From Sander lucioperca (Eukaryota; Chordata; Actinopteri; Perciformes; Percidae): a stretch of DNA of 64,000 nucleotides. The first letter of the stretch is position 1. Each line of letters starts with the position of its first letter. Below the pieces are notes generated by a model. The model worked only from the letters and a program-made list of their open reading frames with translations, searched no databases and was not told where the DNA came from. Shown here piece after piece: positions 11,691 to 24,695 of this stretch. The position numbers and the translations under genes are program-made. The stretch is taken from positions 29,745,342-29,809,341 of the forward strand of contig NC_050185.1 in the NCBI RefSeq assembly GCF_008315115.2, given 5' to 3'.

Positions 11691-11836
11691 GCTTATTTAA
11701 TTCTTTCCCCCTGAGTAATCTTCTTCATCCGACGTTAAACCTCACACAGCCACTTTCACACTCCCGTCAGATTCTTTCTGCATGGCTGAAAGGCCGACTG
11801 TATCCACCAGATGATTCTGCCATGAAAGATGGTGTT

Positions 11837-11841
<5 letters not shown>

Positions 11842-11879
<38 letters not shown>

Positions 11880-11889
11880 TGGTTGTGCA

Positions 11890-11947
<58 letters not shown>
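11842..11947 (+). repeat. (TG)n compound microsatellite
   Basis: Two TG tracts (11842-11876, 11899-11947) are separated by a short GTTGTGCATG-like spacer. Confidence 0.95.
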
Positions 11948-11948
<1 letters not shown>

Positions 11949-13144
11949 AACTGCTTGTGTGTTTGTTTGCATGCAGAAAGAACTGAGGACTAAGGAAGAA
12001 GGTTTTTAACATAAATGTATATAGTGACATGCAAGATATTGTATGTGTTGGTTAATGCAACATTTGTAGATTTGTAGGCGGGTATGAGGAATTTAAAAGT
12101 ACAATTTTAATTCAGGTATGAACAAAGATCATGATCATGGTCTGGAGCAGTCTTAACGAGTCATGTGCACATCCTTACACTTTTTTTGACTTAAGAATTA
12201 TAAATCTGAATGAATTTAAAGTTGACGTATGATACCAGGATCAACAAAAAGAAAAACTAAAATAAAACGTAAAAAGAAAGATTCTGATTATAATATTAGT
12301 GTGATGTGCACGGTGGCCAATTGACTAAGATGTTTGACATCATTGTTTTTATTTTATTTATTAAACCACGCTCGGTGCTGCCAGTAGCTCCTCCCCGGAC
12401 GCTGATTGGTCTGTACTGATGGTAGTTCGGACACAAACGCTTTTACCTGCAGCCTTACAAGATGGATTTTCGTGTGATATGTGATCCAGCGATTTTCATG
12501 TGCTGTGCAAGGTCACCGCAACAGAGGGGTAACCCAAAAATAGGACGAAATGGAGTTGTTCCATCGGTACCACAACATTTGATAATGGAAACGCAAAAAA
12601 TAAGTTTTAATGTGTAACGAACTGACCAGATGTGAACTGGATTGCTTTGTGGAAATGCAGCTTAACTTCACGACGCTGTGCGACAATAAGACGACATCTG
12701 CTCATCTCCTCAAACTTTGCGGTGTGATGTCCTCTTTACCGCTCTTCTTTTGTGAATGAAAAGAGAGTTTTGGTTTCAGGTGTTCAGTCAGAGCTGTAGT
12801 GGGCCACTTTTACACACTGCAGAATTACATACAGGTATTATTTCACACCAGTTAAAGTCCAAAGAATGGGACTCATGGATGACTATTACTGTTGGAGGTG
12901 TGGAAAAGAAGCCGGTACTTTTATTCATTCAATGTGGGATTGTTCTTTTGTTTCTCCTTTCTGGATACCACTAGTCAATACTATATACAATTTATATTGT
13001 TTTTGGGTGAATTATTCCTTAAAACAACTTTATTAATCAGGTATTTCCCTGCAGGCAAAACATCATCAGGAAAAATGTGAAATTAAATGTCGGTCTGGCT
13101 GCTCTCCAACTCTCTCTCTCTCACTTTCTGTCTCACTCTGCATC

Positions 13145-13175
<31 letters not shown>

Positions 13176-15210
13176 GTTCATTGCGGTTCTGGGATGGCAT
13201 GCGAACGCACACAAACACACATTGCATACATTCCACATTTAGCTTTAACGAGGCAAATTAAATTGTGTGGATTTTGATTCCGCAGGAAATCAGCAAACGA
13301 GTGTCCTGTTGTTGGGGAGTAAATGAGAAGATGAAAGACGAATTCAAGAAGGATTTATAGCCTTCAGAGATTTGAGGATACAGAGACAGTTTATAATGAT
13401 TGGAGACACAGTAATAAAACATAAGCCTACACAGAATCCATATCGGTGCAAAGACCTGCAAAAATGCAAAACTAAATTAAAAAAACGGATTGTAAGATAG
13501 CATACACAAGAACACCACAAAGTAACCTTAATAAACACATTGGATCATAGTGTGAAAGAATAAACAATAAGGCCAAATTTACAACAGTATATGAAAGTGC
13601 TAGAGTGCAAGTGACCAGCTAAGAGACCTGTTGATTAAGGCGCATGTTATACAGGCTGATGGCTTAAGGAATAAAAGAGCTGTCTCTACCGGTTTTGAAC
13701 TTGCTATTAAAGACTTCTTTAATGAAAATATTAAGTTTTAATTGTTCCTCCAACTCAGATCAGCGATAGATAAAATCTGACACACTGACGACGAAGCAGC
13801 TAGCACAAAAACAGACCACACAGTGCCTCTCTGGGGTTGGTCAGTGTCATCTGAAACATTTAGCAACAAAGTGATGCTTCCAACCCTGAATGAGAGTGAG
13901 AGATTCAGGGGATGAGTCACGAACCCCGGGGGATGCTGTGTTAAACCTATAGTGCTGACAAACACACGCTTTGAGAGTGAATGTCAGAGGCGAGAAAGTT
14001 TATTCATTACAGAAATATCTGAGAGACGGGAGGGGAGGGGGAGATCTGACCACGGAGAACATTCAGCGGTTAGACGGAGAGACACTGCATGCTTGTCCTG
14101 ATGCTGGTTTCTGCAGAGCTGAGACCAGTCCTGAAGACAGAATATTTATTTTTTTATCATCATCAGCGATAAAAGGCGGAAAAATACCGACCTCTAACAA
14201 AGACTGCGGAGAATCAAGACTTGTAGAAATGTATTATTTTGCACTTTGTTATAAAGTTTGCTTCAAGACGCACTGTGTGGAAAAACCAAACCATTGCATC
14301 AACATTAAATTGAATTTGACAGACATTACAAACCCTAAAAAATGTATCTGCTTTCACCAAGGTTTTTACCCAGTTTGAGATCTCAGAAATCAAATTAAAG
14401 AGATGGTCCAGGATTTGTCAACCTGGATGTTATTCTCACATTTTTTACCATTGAGACTATTGGTCCATTACATTTTAACATCACCTTGGTTTAGTTGGCG
14501 TAGACATACGGCGTAGACATACACGCGGATAGCTCAAAATGCGTACAAGAAAACACGCCACTTGGCTTTAGAAAGTGGCGTGTATGTTTATGCAAAGTCA
14601 TGATGTCACGTTGAAATGTGGCAAGAACAAGGTTGATTGGAGACAAAGAGCACAAGCCTCCTAAAGCTTTCCAAAAAATCACTAACAAAGCTGTATGTAT
14701 GCAAAATAGTAATTGGGATGGCAGGTAAAGAACCCAAAAAGTGAGACTCAGTTTAGGGGGTACGTCCCAATAAGAGAAAAACATTAACGTTATGTTGCGC
14801 TACCGGGTTTGGACCTGTAAATATATCACTGTTTTAAGGTTTTCCAGTATTAAATGTACACACCCACTGGATGAGCTGGTACTGCGTGCATGCTGTATCG
14901 AGCTCAACAGTGACTGGACACTTTTTAAAAGGCTCTGGTTCAGGAAGTTATTTTCCCCATTTAATTGCTCCATTGACATTTCAGAAAATGCTTATATAAA
15001 AAAAAAGTCACGCCTGGAACCAAGCCAACCAGCTACGAGATAAATTGTGACCACAAAACATTTGATTCGGCTCAAAAAACATTTTTGAAACTTGTGTGGT
15101 AAACATTTCCATGGTAACAGCGAGTTCCACCAATCAGAGACGCAAATAAAACGTGTTTTTCTTAAAACAAGGTTGATTTCATACGGACTTCTGGCTTCTA
15201 CAGCTGCATA
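11948..15210. other. Intergenic, no gene seen
   Basis: It contains a CT-rich run (13149-13176), an unidentified repeat-like stretch near 12350-12750 and a perfect hairpin at 14553-14583. The longest open frame (13971-14378) has no recognised domain. Confidence 0.45.
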
Positions 15211-15600
15211 AAGCTACATTTACATTGCTACGTTTTGGTTTAAAAACTAATATCCTTTGCTACGTTTACACCTCGCATTCTCACTGCTCTACTACAACTC
15301 AACTAGCGCATGACCTCAACGTCATCGTTCTCAGCCACTCCCTCTGTTCGCTGATTGGACTGGTAAAAATTTGACCGGAGAAAACCCAAGAATATACCGC
15401 AAACGGAGTACTGAAGGAAAATGAAAATTGAGCGTAAGTATGTAGGAGGGCGGAGCCATGCTAACATGAAGCCATCATGGAGCCAAAATGTACCCAAATG
15501 ATCAGCGCTGCTTCCACAGTGTGCAGCCCATGAAGCAGGCGCACTATGTCCTCCGTCGGCCGAGTCTGCCACTTCCGTTTAAGATAGATCAAATTCTGAT
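15211..15600. mobile_element. Partial copy of the 2767-3109 MITE family
   Basis: It begins GCTACATTTACATTGCTACG and shares the next 70 bases with the reverse complement of 3109-3030. Similarity then becomes weak and no second terminus is seen. Confidence 0.5.
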
Positions 15601-15633
15601 AGTGAAACAAGTAATTTCGCAATGTGTTGTTAC

Positions 15634-16699
15634 TAGGGCTGTCAGCATTAACGATTAAGGGCCGAGCATAACGTGTTAATTTTTTTAAATCACATTAATT
15701 GCATGCCGCCATTTATTAATTTATTTTACACTTCACTCGGCTTCGTGTTGTGCCTAACAGGCTACTATTTTGACCCTTTGCCGCACCTTTACTTATCATC
15801 AAGCTGCTATTCTTCCTCGTAACACATCCTGCTGCTGCAGGCATGATGGAGAAAGACAGCAGCAACACAATTCTGATGCCGCTTTTTATTTTCCAAAACT
15901 CCCGGACAGCTCGTAGACAAGTCGAAAGCCATATGCACGTTGTGTAAAGCTGAATTAAAATATCACTGAAGCACATCAAGCTTGAGCTACCACCTACGAG
16001 CTAAGCATAGTAGTACAGATAACGTGACTCAGGTTGATGCTAGCGGGCTCAGGCAAAGCACTATTTTGTGACAAGACAACAGTGCTACTCCCCGACCTAT
16101 GGATGAAACCAAATCCAAAGAAATGACTACAGCTCTTGCGACATGGGTGGCAACTAACTGCAGACCTGTCAGCATCGTAGAAGACTCGGGTCTTAAAGAC
16201 GTACTACGGTTGGCATGTTCTGACCCGTCTTATACACTGCCGTCGAGGGGGACAGCAGCCCCACGCACACACAGCCTGTACGACACGGAGAAAGCAGCCC
16301 AACTGGAACTGCTGCAAAGTGCAAACGCTGTCTCGTTAACCGGTGATCACTGGACGTCAGTGAGTAATCAAAAAGTTACTGCACACTATATTGACTATGG
16401 TAAGGATAGGAATTTTTAGTTTTTTCAGTTAGGTACTTGTAGGAATTGTGCAATAATGACAGATTCACACATTTTTCTTTTGTTTACCGTAAATAAATAA
16501 TAAATAAATACAAATCTTAAAGTCAAGTTCATAAAGTAACTTTCTTTGCATTCATTTGATTCCCAATCAAGATCCACTGGTAATAATTGCTTTCCATTGT
16601 TAATATGTACTTAAAAACAGATCTGAAATGCAAAACAATAGAATTTTAATCATGTGATAAAACATGCGATTAAAAAAAATGTATCGTTTGACAGCCCTA
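15634..16699 (+). mobile_element. hAT transposon, internally deleted, BED-finger type, with 8-bp duplication
   Basis: The termini TAGGGCTGTC and GACAGCCCTA are inverted, and GTTGTTAC flanks them exactly (15626-15633 and 16700-16707): the 8-bp duplication expected for hAT. Inside are a BED-type zinc finger (about 15901-16008) and an N-terminal transposase segment. The catalytic and dimerisation end is missing, so the copy is non-autonomous. Confidence 0.9.
15901..16419 (+). pseudogene. hAT transposase N-terminal relic (BED zinc finger plus adjoining segment)
   Basis: One frame reads DKSKAICTLCKAELKYH, then a TGA stop, then STSSLSYHLRAKH: C-x2-C and HxxxxH ligands of a BED finger broken by an in-frame stop. 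Further along, an open frame from 16099 encodes LATWVATNCRPVSIVEDSGL and a LTGDHWTSVSNQ segment typical of ZBED-like hAT transposases. It ends at 16419 without the rest of the RNase H-like core. Confidence 0.82.
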
Positions 16700-16707
16700 G
16701 TTGTTAC

Positions 16708-16850
16708 ATTAAAAAAAATCTTTCGCAATGTAAGTCTATGGAAAAAAGTCTTTTTGGGCCAAAGGGCATCACGTGACAGGACAGGAGTTGCAATTCCACT
16801 GTTGGGTGCTATGTTCGATTTGCTTCAAAGCCCGCACACTTGCTGGGGGC
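16708..16850 (-). repeat. Dispersed repeat, minus-oriented copy, adjacent to the hAT insertion
   Basis: It is the reverse complement of 6394-6530 (for example GGGCCAAAGGGCATCACGTG and GCTTCAAAGCC). The hAT element at 15634-16699 sits directly next to it. Confidence 0.55.
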
Positions 16851-16887
16851 CTGGTGCCCCCCCCCCCCCAAAGTTTAAACCAAACCT

Positions 16888-17058
16888 ACGCCCTTGCACC
16901 GGTGGGTCAAGGTGCCAACCGTGAGCTGCCACGTCTCTGGTTCGAATCCGTCCAGGGACTACACTTGCATATCATACCTCATCTCTCTCTCCTCAGTTCC
17001 TGTCATCTCTCAACTGTCAAATGTCTAATAAAGACATAAAATGCTGAAAAAAAAATAA
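16888..17058 (+). mobile_element. tRNA-derived SINE
   Basis: It has a tRNA-like head (GGTGGGTCAAGGTGCC) and an RNA polymerase III B box GGTTCGAATCC at 16939-16949. The tail contains AATAAAGACATAAAATGC and ends in poly-A. Confidence 0.75.
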
Positions 17059-17765
17059 GTATAAAAAGTAGGTTGCACGTGCTGTAATCGGTAATATACG
17101 CTAACTATCAACCAAACCTGGAATCAATTAATTGATTGGCCAACGTTAGCTGACACTAATCTGTAGCTTCACTCTGCAGTCGCTCTAAAGAAATGCCACA
17201 GACACCACCTGCACTGGGATGAGGTCATGTGAATTTGTTATTAGCTGCCAGCGGATGTGGTGGTTGTAGCCATAGATAATGGTAACCATGGCAACAAGTG
17301 TCACAGAAGGGCCCCCCCAGCAAAGTAGGTAGCAGGCTTAAGAGGGGCCCTTGTCACCTATTTATACTATTATATACAAAGTTTAGTCGTGAAAAAATGC
17401 ATGCACAGAAATAAGCGTTCTAGAATAGGCTATTGTTCTCCTGCAGTTTGAAAAAAATCCCCCAAATAGCAAAAACTGTAACAAAACAACGAATTTAAAT
17501 AAAAGAAACAAAATACAAATAAATGTTGAATTCACGTAAGAAAAGTACTGTATTTTGTGTATGTGTGTGAGGTTGTATAATTGTGTGAGTGGATCTCACC
17601 ACCCTCAGTAATGTCTTTTGACGCGCAGTTTTTCCATAATTTGCCGGTTAATGTGAGGCAGATGCACGTAATGCTTCTGTGTGTGGAGCTGGCCGGCCTC
17701 AGAGGCAGCGGGAGTGCTCAGGCTATGAGATAATGCCAGAGAGAGGCCAGCCTGGGACTAACACC

Positions 17766-17766
<1 letters not shown>

Positions 17767-17817
<51 letters not shown>
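17767..17817 (+). repeat. Compound (CTG)7-(TG)n microsatellite
   Basis: Seven CTG triplets run straight into a TG tract of about 30 bases. Confidence 0.95.
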
Positions 17818-17820
<3 letters not shown>

Positions 17821-19358
17821 ACAGTCCCAGTAAACCCCACCAGCGGATGTTTTACATCCCCTTTCCGCTCAATTACCGCCTCTTAAGGTCACAGATATCT
17901 GTCCAAGATAACTTTTGTGTGTTTTCTCGGCCAACTGCAGCCACGATTTTCTTTCTTCCTTTTTTGCACGTCGTTTTGCATCTTTGCATTTTATTTAAAA
18001 TGTGTTTTTTTTTTTTTTTAAATTTGTTTCCTCTCATAAAAAAAAGCTATAATGAGCATCTCTTCCTCATAATCCAGGTTGTAAACGTTATTGTGGCTGC
18101 AGTCTGAGGCTCTCATTGTTTCTTGGCTCTCTCCTCGTCGTCCTCGCCCCGTGACTTTTTTTATTAGATCCACGATCTGCCGAGTTTTCCCCGAGCTGTT
18201 TGTGCTATTTGTTTGCTCATGATCACTTAGTGGATTTAATGGGGATGTGTGTGTGTGTGGTAGATATTCAGAGAATGTGTGTGTATGCATTCCACAGAGC
18301 GACTCGTCCGGCCTCTCCGGATCTCAGCGCAGCGCATTGCTCTAATCCTGCCTTCCTGTTTTCCTGCAGGAGAAGAAGTGAGGCGGAGAGGAAGAGCACA
18401 TCTGATGATTAACCTGATAACAGTCACAGTCAGTTTACCAGCAAGAGAGTGAGGAGAAAATGAAAGGACCGAGTTCAAGCCACACTGCAACATTTTATTT
18501 TTTTTTTAAAACCTTTTTCACAAAGTGGGGGTGCTGTTTATATTGATAGTTGGAACACTTCCAACTCAACATAAGACGTATTTATTTTACAAAGTAAAAA
18601 AAAAAAAAGAGTGCAAATACAACTTTGACAGTGGAGGGAAATGACATTTACACATTGAGGCCTCTGGTGAGCCAAAGGTTATAAAGCTCAAGGTAATCTG
18701 AGAGGATTGTCTTGGCACATTGCAGCTGAAGCTCTAAATGTTATTGATTGAATTATTGTCTATTGAGTTAGAAAAGGTGAAAGGAAATACCAGCAATCAA
18801 AATTCTGTTTCCTCATGACCTAAAAATGGTTTGGAAGTATGTATTAAATAAGTCCCAGAAACACATTATTGGATAAATGACTGACCTTGCGTGTTCCGAC
18901 GGACGAGTGATTCAGTTAAAGTGGTTTTGGATTTCCTGAAAGCTCAAATATTCACCCACCACAGCCTCCTAACCCGCTGCCTCGTGCGGTTGCATGAATG
19001 TTTGTAGATGCATTCAAATACTGGCAAGTTCATGTCTTTGTGTCCGCTTTTGGCTGAAAGTATGAAATATAGTCAACACATACAACTGACACAAAATTGC
19101 TCATCAAAGATCCAATTCTTTGATTTTTTTTTTGTATTAAATAAATTAAACTACCTAACAGTTTACACTTACAACACTCAATGTGTGGATCAATCAATCA
19201 GTCGATTGATAGAAGTTTTAGTTAAAGTAGAACTATTATGCTTTTCTGTATTTTCTGTCATATCTATAATCTTATAATGTCGGATGTTCATATTTAATGT
19301 GGCCAAAGCTTCAAATAATGACGCCTTCTCCCATTGTTGTGTATCACTGAAGTCCACT

Positions 19359-19365
<7 letters not shown>

Positions 19366-19408
<43 letters not shown>
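19366..19408 (+). repeat. (GA)n microsatellite
   Basis: An uninterrupted GA tract of 43 bases; a CA tract follows at 19512-19539. Confidence 0.95.
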
Positions 19409-19411
<3 letters not shown>

Positions 19412-19508
19412 ATAGTTTGTTTCTGCTGCTTTGACAGTAATGAAGTGTCTAATGGGAAACTGTCAGCAGCTTAGAGAGACCAGGGACCTCGAGACACTGT
19501 GGAGACAC

Positions 19509-19542
<34 letters not shown>

Positions 19543-20084
19543 CTACATACCGTTCGGTGACGCCTGGCCAATTACCACCCACCACCAATTACTGCAGCTC
19601 ACACATGGCCACAGCTCTGAAATATCTCCGCCATCTGTGGATCGACCTGTGATGTGGTCGCTGGAGCAATAACACACATGAAGCAGAGTTCCTAAAAGAA
19701 ATCTAAATGAGGGCGTCGTGATGGTTCAGCAGACCAAAGAGCCATGTGTGATTCAAACAATTTATTAAGTCCTCTTCACAAATAGATGTTATTTGGTTTT
19801 GTACACGGAGAACAAAACACTGTACAGTGGTTCAACCAGACCGACAACCGAAAGGGCAGAAAGAGACAAAGATCCCTCTGAGCAACAGTTGAATAAGAAG
19901 AGAAGAAACTTTAAGGTTAGCATCAAAATGTGTGCAGATTTAAATAGGAACAGCTTCCTGTTTCAGTGTCAAGTGCACAATACTGCAGCCTATAACAAGC
20001 TGGAGTAAACAGGCAACATGTTGCTTTAGCAAAGCTCTTCTTCAAACTTCACAACAGGAACAGAAGGTTGGTCTAGGGTTAGCA

Positions 20085-21093
20085 TCTGAGTTTCCGTTGT
20101 CCGGTCAGAATGACCGTTGGAAATAATTCCCTCTGCACAATTTGAATTCTGTTAAAATATGCTACAGTGATTTTCATATCTTTTGTTCTATTAAAAATAA
20201 AAAAGAATTAATTCAGAAATTACTTTTAGACTGTAGCGAATGCGATAAAGGAAAAACTACATGTTGCATTCTCGCTCTGATTAAATGCAGAAGAGTACCG
20301 TAGATTTTCAACAAACGGCGACAAGCAAGCGGGAAAGTCAAAGCCCAAGCCCTGGTGAAACAGGGAAATATTGTGAATTACTTCATAACACCAAGCAGCA
20401 GCCGGTCTAACGTATAAGAAGCCAAGAAATTGCCAGCGAGGACGAGTCGGCACTAGCTACAGCCCCTCTCATTAACGTTAATGACACAGACGCACATCGA
20501 GATGCCATATGATGACAGCTTTCCGTGGTTACGGAGGCTTGACTTTCTCAACAGCCTGCGAGGTACTTATTGGGATTACGGTAAAATCTATCCAGAGTGG
20601 GTCAAACTGGCCAAGATAGTATGAGTAAAACGCGCCTCCAGTGTGCCAGCAGAGAGAGGCTTCTCCCTGCAGATCCACATCAAAACAGCGCAGCGAAGTC
20701 GCCTTGGGGAAGGCTGAGGCTTATGTGCATCGCGTTGCAGAAAGACACTTGTTTACAATTATTTTGATTCAAGTCTGCACTTGTTCATTTTATGAGCCAA
20801 TATGTTTGTACTGTAGTTTGTATTGTTTTATTTCCTCAGCATAGCAAATGGAAAATAGGCCTATTCTAATTCAGATCGGCACAATTATGTGAATTGATTT
20901 AATTCTTTTGCCCTCTCTGTCTGTAGCAAATAGCCTACATTTCAATAAAAATAGTATTATAGCCTGCCTAACAATTGTTTTTAAGTATAATAAACATGGA
21001 AAATATCTGACCGGAACTTTTCCTATTTGACCGGTAAAATGAAACCTTACAGGTCACGTGACCGGCACCAATTTTTTTTCCAGCGGAAACTCT
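20085..21093 (+). mobile_element. hAT transposon relic with 8-bp duplication and transposase C-terminus
   Basis: GGTTAGCA lies on both sides (20077-20084 and 21094-21101). The ends share GAGTTTCCG as imperfect inverted termini. Around 20588-20712 one frame reads YPEWVKLAKIV, stop, VKRASSVPAERGFSLQIHIK: the hAT dimerisation signature (SSVPxERxFS). It is interrupted by stops, and the front of the transposase is absent. Confidence 0.8.
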
Positions 21094-21101
21094 GGTTAGC
21101 A

Positions 21102-22402
21102 CTGTGGGAATATCAGCTGAACATACTATGGACTGACACATCACAGTACACATCTCTCCAATCTAACCACTGAGTAGACTGCAGAGGGCCCAAAGAAAAA
21201 CACAACAACTCAATATTTAGAGCCACATTACACCGTTGGGCTTCAATATTTAATCAAGGGTCACTTATGCTTTTCTGGACTGGAAAACTAATTCAACATC
21301 AAAGTTCCAACAGTATTCTCCCCTGTTTTTATTCATCCTTTATTTAATCAGAAAGGTCCCGTTGAGATGCATTATCTCCAGGTCAAGATGGGCAGCAAAA
21401 CAAAATGTTTCATGTGTACAGACAGGGACATCAGATAACATCACAAAACAACATACCAAAACACACAGTATACATGGATGAATACATAATTATGATGCAC
21501 CATGTGAAGCTGATAGTCTGCTCAGATCCATTTCACGACTACCTCGTTTGGATCAGATGTTTGCACTTTTCAGTTTGATCGATACCAAAATTACACCTGT
21601 GAAACCGTCCGGACCAAACAGCCGAACCTTGGTCTAACAAAAAGAGGCGGTCTCAGTCCGGATCAAACCGGTCAGGTTCGTTTCTGGTGTTTTTTTTGGA
21701 TGGTTTGGACTTTCGGACCAGTCACAAGAAGTTCTGAAAGGACATGGCGATGATGACAGGATGGATGTATGCCTACAGGACTTACCGGGACATTCCACCA
21801 GGCGCATTTGTGCTGCCCACCGGAGCAATTGTTGCCACTCAAGACAATACCGGTGGTTCCACCAGCCGCGACGCAGCGCATCCTCAAAGCGTCCTCGAAG
21901 CAGCACACATCTCTGCTTCGCCAAAATTACGTGCCAGGTCTATTTTTAATGGAGCCAAGGGGAGTTCGACGGGCCCGGGCAGGAAGTGGAAGGGCTGGAG
22001 CATCAGGTACATTTTCAAGATAAACACCCTGTACAAATTACCAATTGTATCTCACATCACTACAATAGTTTATCAACCAAAACACAGCCACACATCTTTG
22101 ATCCATGTCATTCAATACTAAACTAAATGGAAGAAACCATTTAACTATGTAGACTGCTTACTTTTATGGAAGAACCACAAATATCCAGGAAAAATGACCA
22201 AAACATCAAAATCTGCAAGTCTGGCAGACAAGACACTCCCAGTGTGGAACGGTGCATGGCTTAGGACGGAAGCGTTCTTTACTAAACTAACCTAATCGAA
22301 TGAATACAGTGTAACAAAAAACACAAACCCATAGGCTCAGACTCTCTGAAAAAGCCCTTTAGATACACAGACCAGAAACCTGCTGCAATACAACAGGATC
22401 TC
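21102..22402. other. Intergenic, no gene seen
   Basis: Overlapping open frames at 21634-22121 on both strands have no recognised domain. Confidence 0.4.
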
Positions 22403-22405
22403 TTA

Positions 22406-23023
22406 AAGCAGTTACACACCGGGCCGATAATCGGCCGTCGGACAGTCTGGCGAGGTCAGTGACTGGAGTCTGTTTGGTGTGTTCCGTGCCGTCGTCCGTT
22501 GGAGGAGCTGTCAGCCTTCATTTTCACCGACCTGACACGCTCAGTCGGAGACAGGGCAGTCGGGACTCACCCGGAAATAGCAAGCGGGATGAGCGTGACT
22601 AGAGCTTCTCAAATTCTGACGAAAATCTTTTAAACTGACCTTTGTCAATCTGAAATGAAGACAGATTCAGCAACTGCAAGGTCTATTTCTCTCTTAAAAT
22701 GTCTCCAGAAACACGTTTCGGTGAACTATTTTAGTACAATATGAGATCGTATTCTGAATGAGTCGCCAGTAATGGCCGTTCGAAAAATCCAAAATCCGGA
22801 AGCAGCAGCCAGAACCATGTGACGCGTTCGTCCAATCAGCTGCCGGTTTTCATTTTGTGGGCGACAATACAGATTAGCGCCGCCTGCTGTTATGGAGATG
22901 TATTACGTCTTGTCGCTTCGGTGTGTTCCGAGGCACTTTTTTGACCAACTCGGGGAGACTGATCAGTCCAACTGCCTTTTCTGCCAATGGTCGGTCGGCC
23001 ATCTGGTTGGTATGTAACGGCCT
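22406..23023. mobile_element. PIF/Harbinger-type MITE with TTA duplication
   Basis: The termini AAGCAGTTACACACC and GGTATGTAACGGCCT are inverted with few mismatches and are flanked by TTA on both sides (22403-22405, 23024-23026), the three-base duplication typical of PIF/Harbinger. It has no transposase. Confidence 0.7.
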
Positions 23024-23026
23024 TTA

Positions 23027-24219
23027 GACTCTATTTAATCTGGACCCGGCCCAACTCCTATCTTATCTCTCAACACCTCTTGTTTCATGGAATCTTTTGT
23101 CAAAACAAAATAAAAACACCAGAAGCTTCCATGTGATCCAAAATGTCAGACAGACACAGCGAGAGGTAATAAGTCATCTGGATGGGGAGGGATGAGACGG
23201 ACCCCCTGCCTGGATGACATCTGCTGTCTGTTTATCCTTCACACCTCTCAGAAATGGCATCGCTGCTCTCTTCCCAACCGTCTTCTCCGTCTCTGACGCT
23301 ACATTAAACATGGCTGTCAGCTGAAAAACATCCTGAACATTATTTTTGGTTTATCCAGTTTTTTTTTTTAAAAGGTTTCTTAAGCCAAAGGGGAGGGGGA
23401 GGTTTCTCAAACCACACGACAGGATGTGATCATGCAATTTAAGTTGGAGCTCAACACTGATCTGGGTTACACTGGGAAGCCAGTGAAGGATCATGCCTTT
23501 GTTACTGCACCAGTAACTCTTTCTAGTTGGTTTGAAAGCAAAGGGGTTCCAATCTCATTAAAACAAAAAAAAACATTGTTTAAATTCCCGTGAAAAAGAA
23601 ATATCTTGATATCAAGACAGGCTCCAGAGTCAGAGCTTTCATTCATAAAGTATCCCCACTTAGCCAAGCAGTTTTCACTTACGCTATTAAATCCTTTATT
23701 TTTCCACCAAAAGAAACTTGACTGTTGGAGAAGTCTCACCAGCAACAGCATGTCTGGGTTAAGATCCAGAAATCTTTCCCCATAAAAAAGAGGCAGCCGT
23801 GTAGTTTTGGGTTGGATTGGATTATTCACACATTTTTCTACCTCCTTCTCAGAGACACAACCTATTTCCCCCCTCCTCTTTCCCGTCTGTTGTAAACTGC
23901 CTCGCTGTCTCCCTCACTTTCTCTTCATGCATGTTGTCTCAACATCTGTAACACGACACACACACATGCAACAGATGCTGAGACTACTTGACAGTTTTAC
24001 AAATGTTTGCGTGACCTCCTCGTCGACACTTGACAATGTAGCATCAGCGACTTCTCTCATTAGGAACTATATCGAGGCTCCTGGGAGACATTAAGCTCAG
24101 TTTTTAATCAAATCCAACTTAAGCTCTGCAACAGCTCAAAGGTCAACGGTTCTACTCCAGTGGGGGCTTTGCTGAAGGATTTGTTATGTAAAACTCAAAC
24201 TAAAAAAACAGCACATTTA
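23027..24219. other. Intergenic, no gene seen
   Basis: A 112-codon minus-strand frame at 23829-23491 is repeat-like and has no recognised domain. Confidence 0.4.
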
Positions 24220-24420
24220 AAGAAACATTCTGGTAAATACACTTATATTTAGATGAGAAAATCGATACCACTCCCCATATCTGTCGATTAAATATGTATC
24301 TGGAGCTGGGAGATGGTTAGCTTAGCTTAGCACTAGAAACAAAACAAAATCAGCCTACCATCTTCTTTCTATCTTGTTTGTTTAATCCGTACAAAATTCA
24401 AATTGTAAAACCAACAGTTT
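24220..24420 (+). repeat. Dispersed repeat (TTAGCTTAGCTTAGC type)
   Basis: GGTTAGCTTAGCTTAGCACT with the upstream AAACATTCTGGTAAATACAC is a widespread teleost interspersed segment. The class is unknown. Confidence 0.5.
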
Positions 24421-24695
24421 GCAGTTTCAGAGGAAGGATATGTGCCGGAGTATTTCTGGACCAGCACAGTGACTTCTAGACTTTGCAGAAACCAGGGTCC
24501 TGTGTCTCACGGGTTGATAGGTTTAGGCAACCACAATAGCCTACTGGTTAAAGTTTGAGAAGGACGGTGTTTTGGTTTAAGAGTAACTTAATACTAGATT
24601 CCATCATCAGTCAAAATGATGCCTGCCTGATGATGGTCTAGTACCGAAACGTTGCCAGCTATTACATTTCTTTTTTGCAAGTTGGTCCTCTAGAC

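Larger units (their letters stand above)
17059..20076. other. Intergenic, no gene seen
   Basis: It holds the CTG/TG, GA and CA microsatellites. Sequence around 18290-18420 and 18640-18800 is low in repeats and might be conserved, but no coding frame is convincing. Confidence 0.4.

Noticed and set aside
11742..12030. His/Thr-rich open frames over CA/TG tracts (also at 5708, 10840, 29093, 36425, 62600)
   Set aside because: Translated microsatellites.
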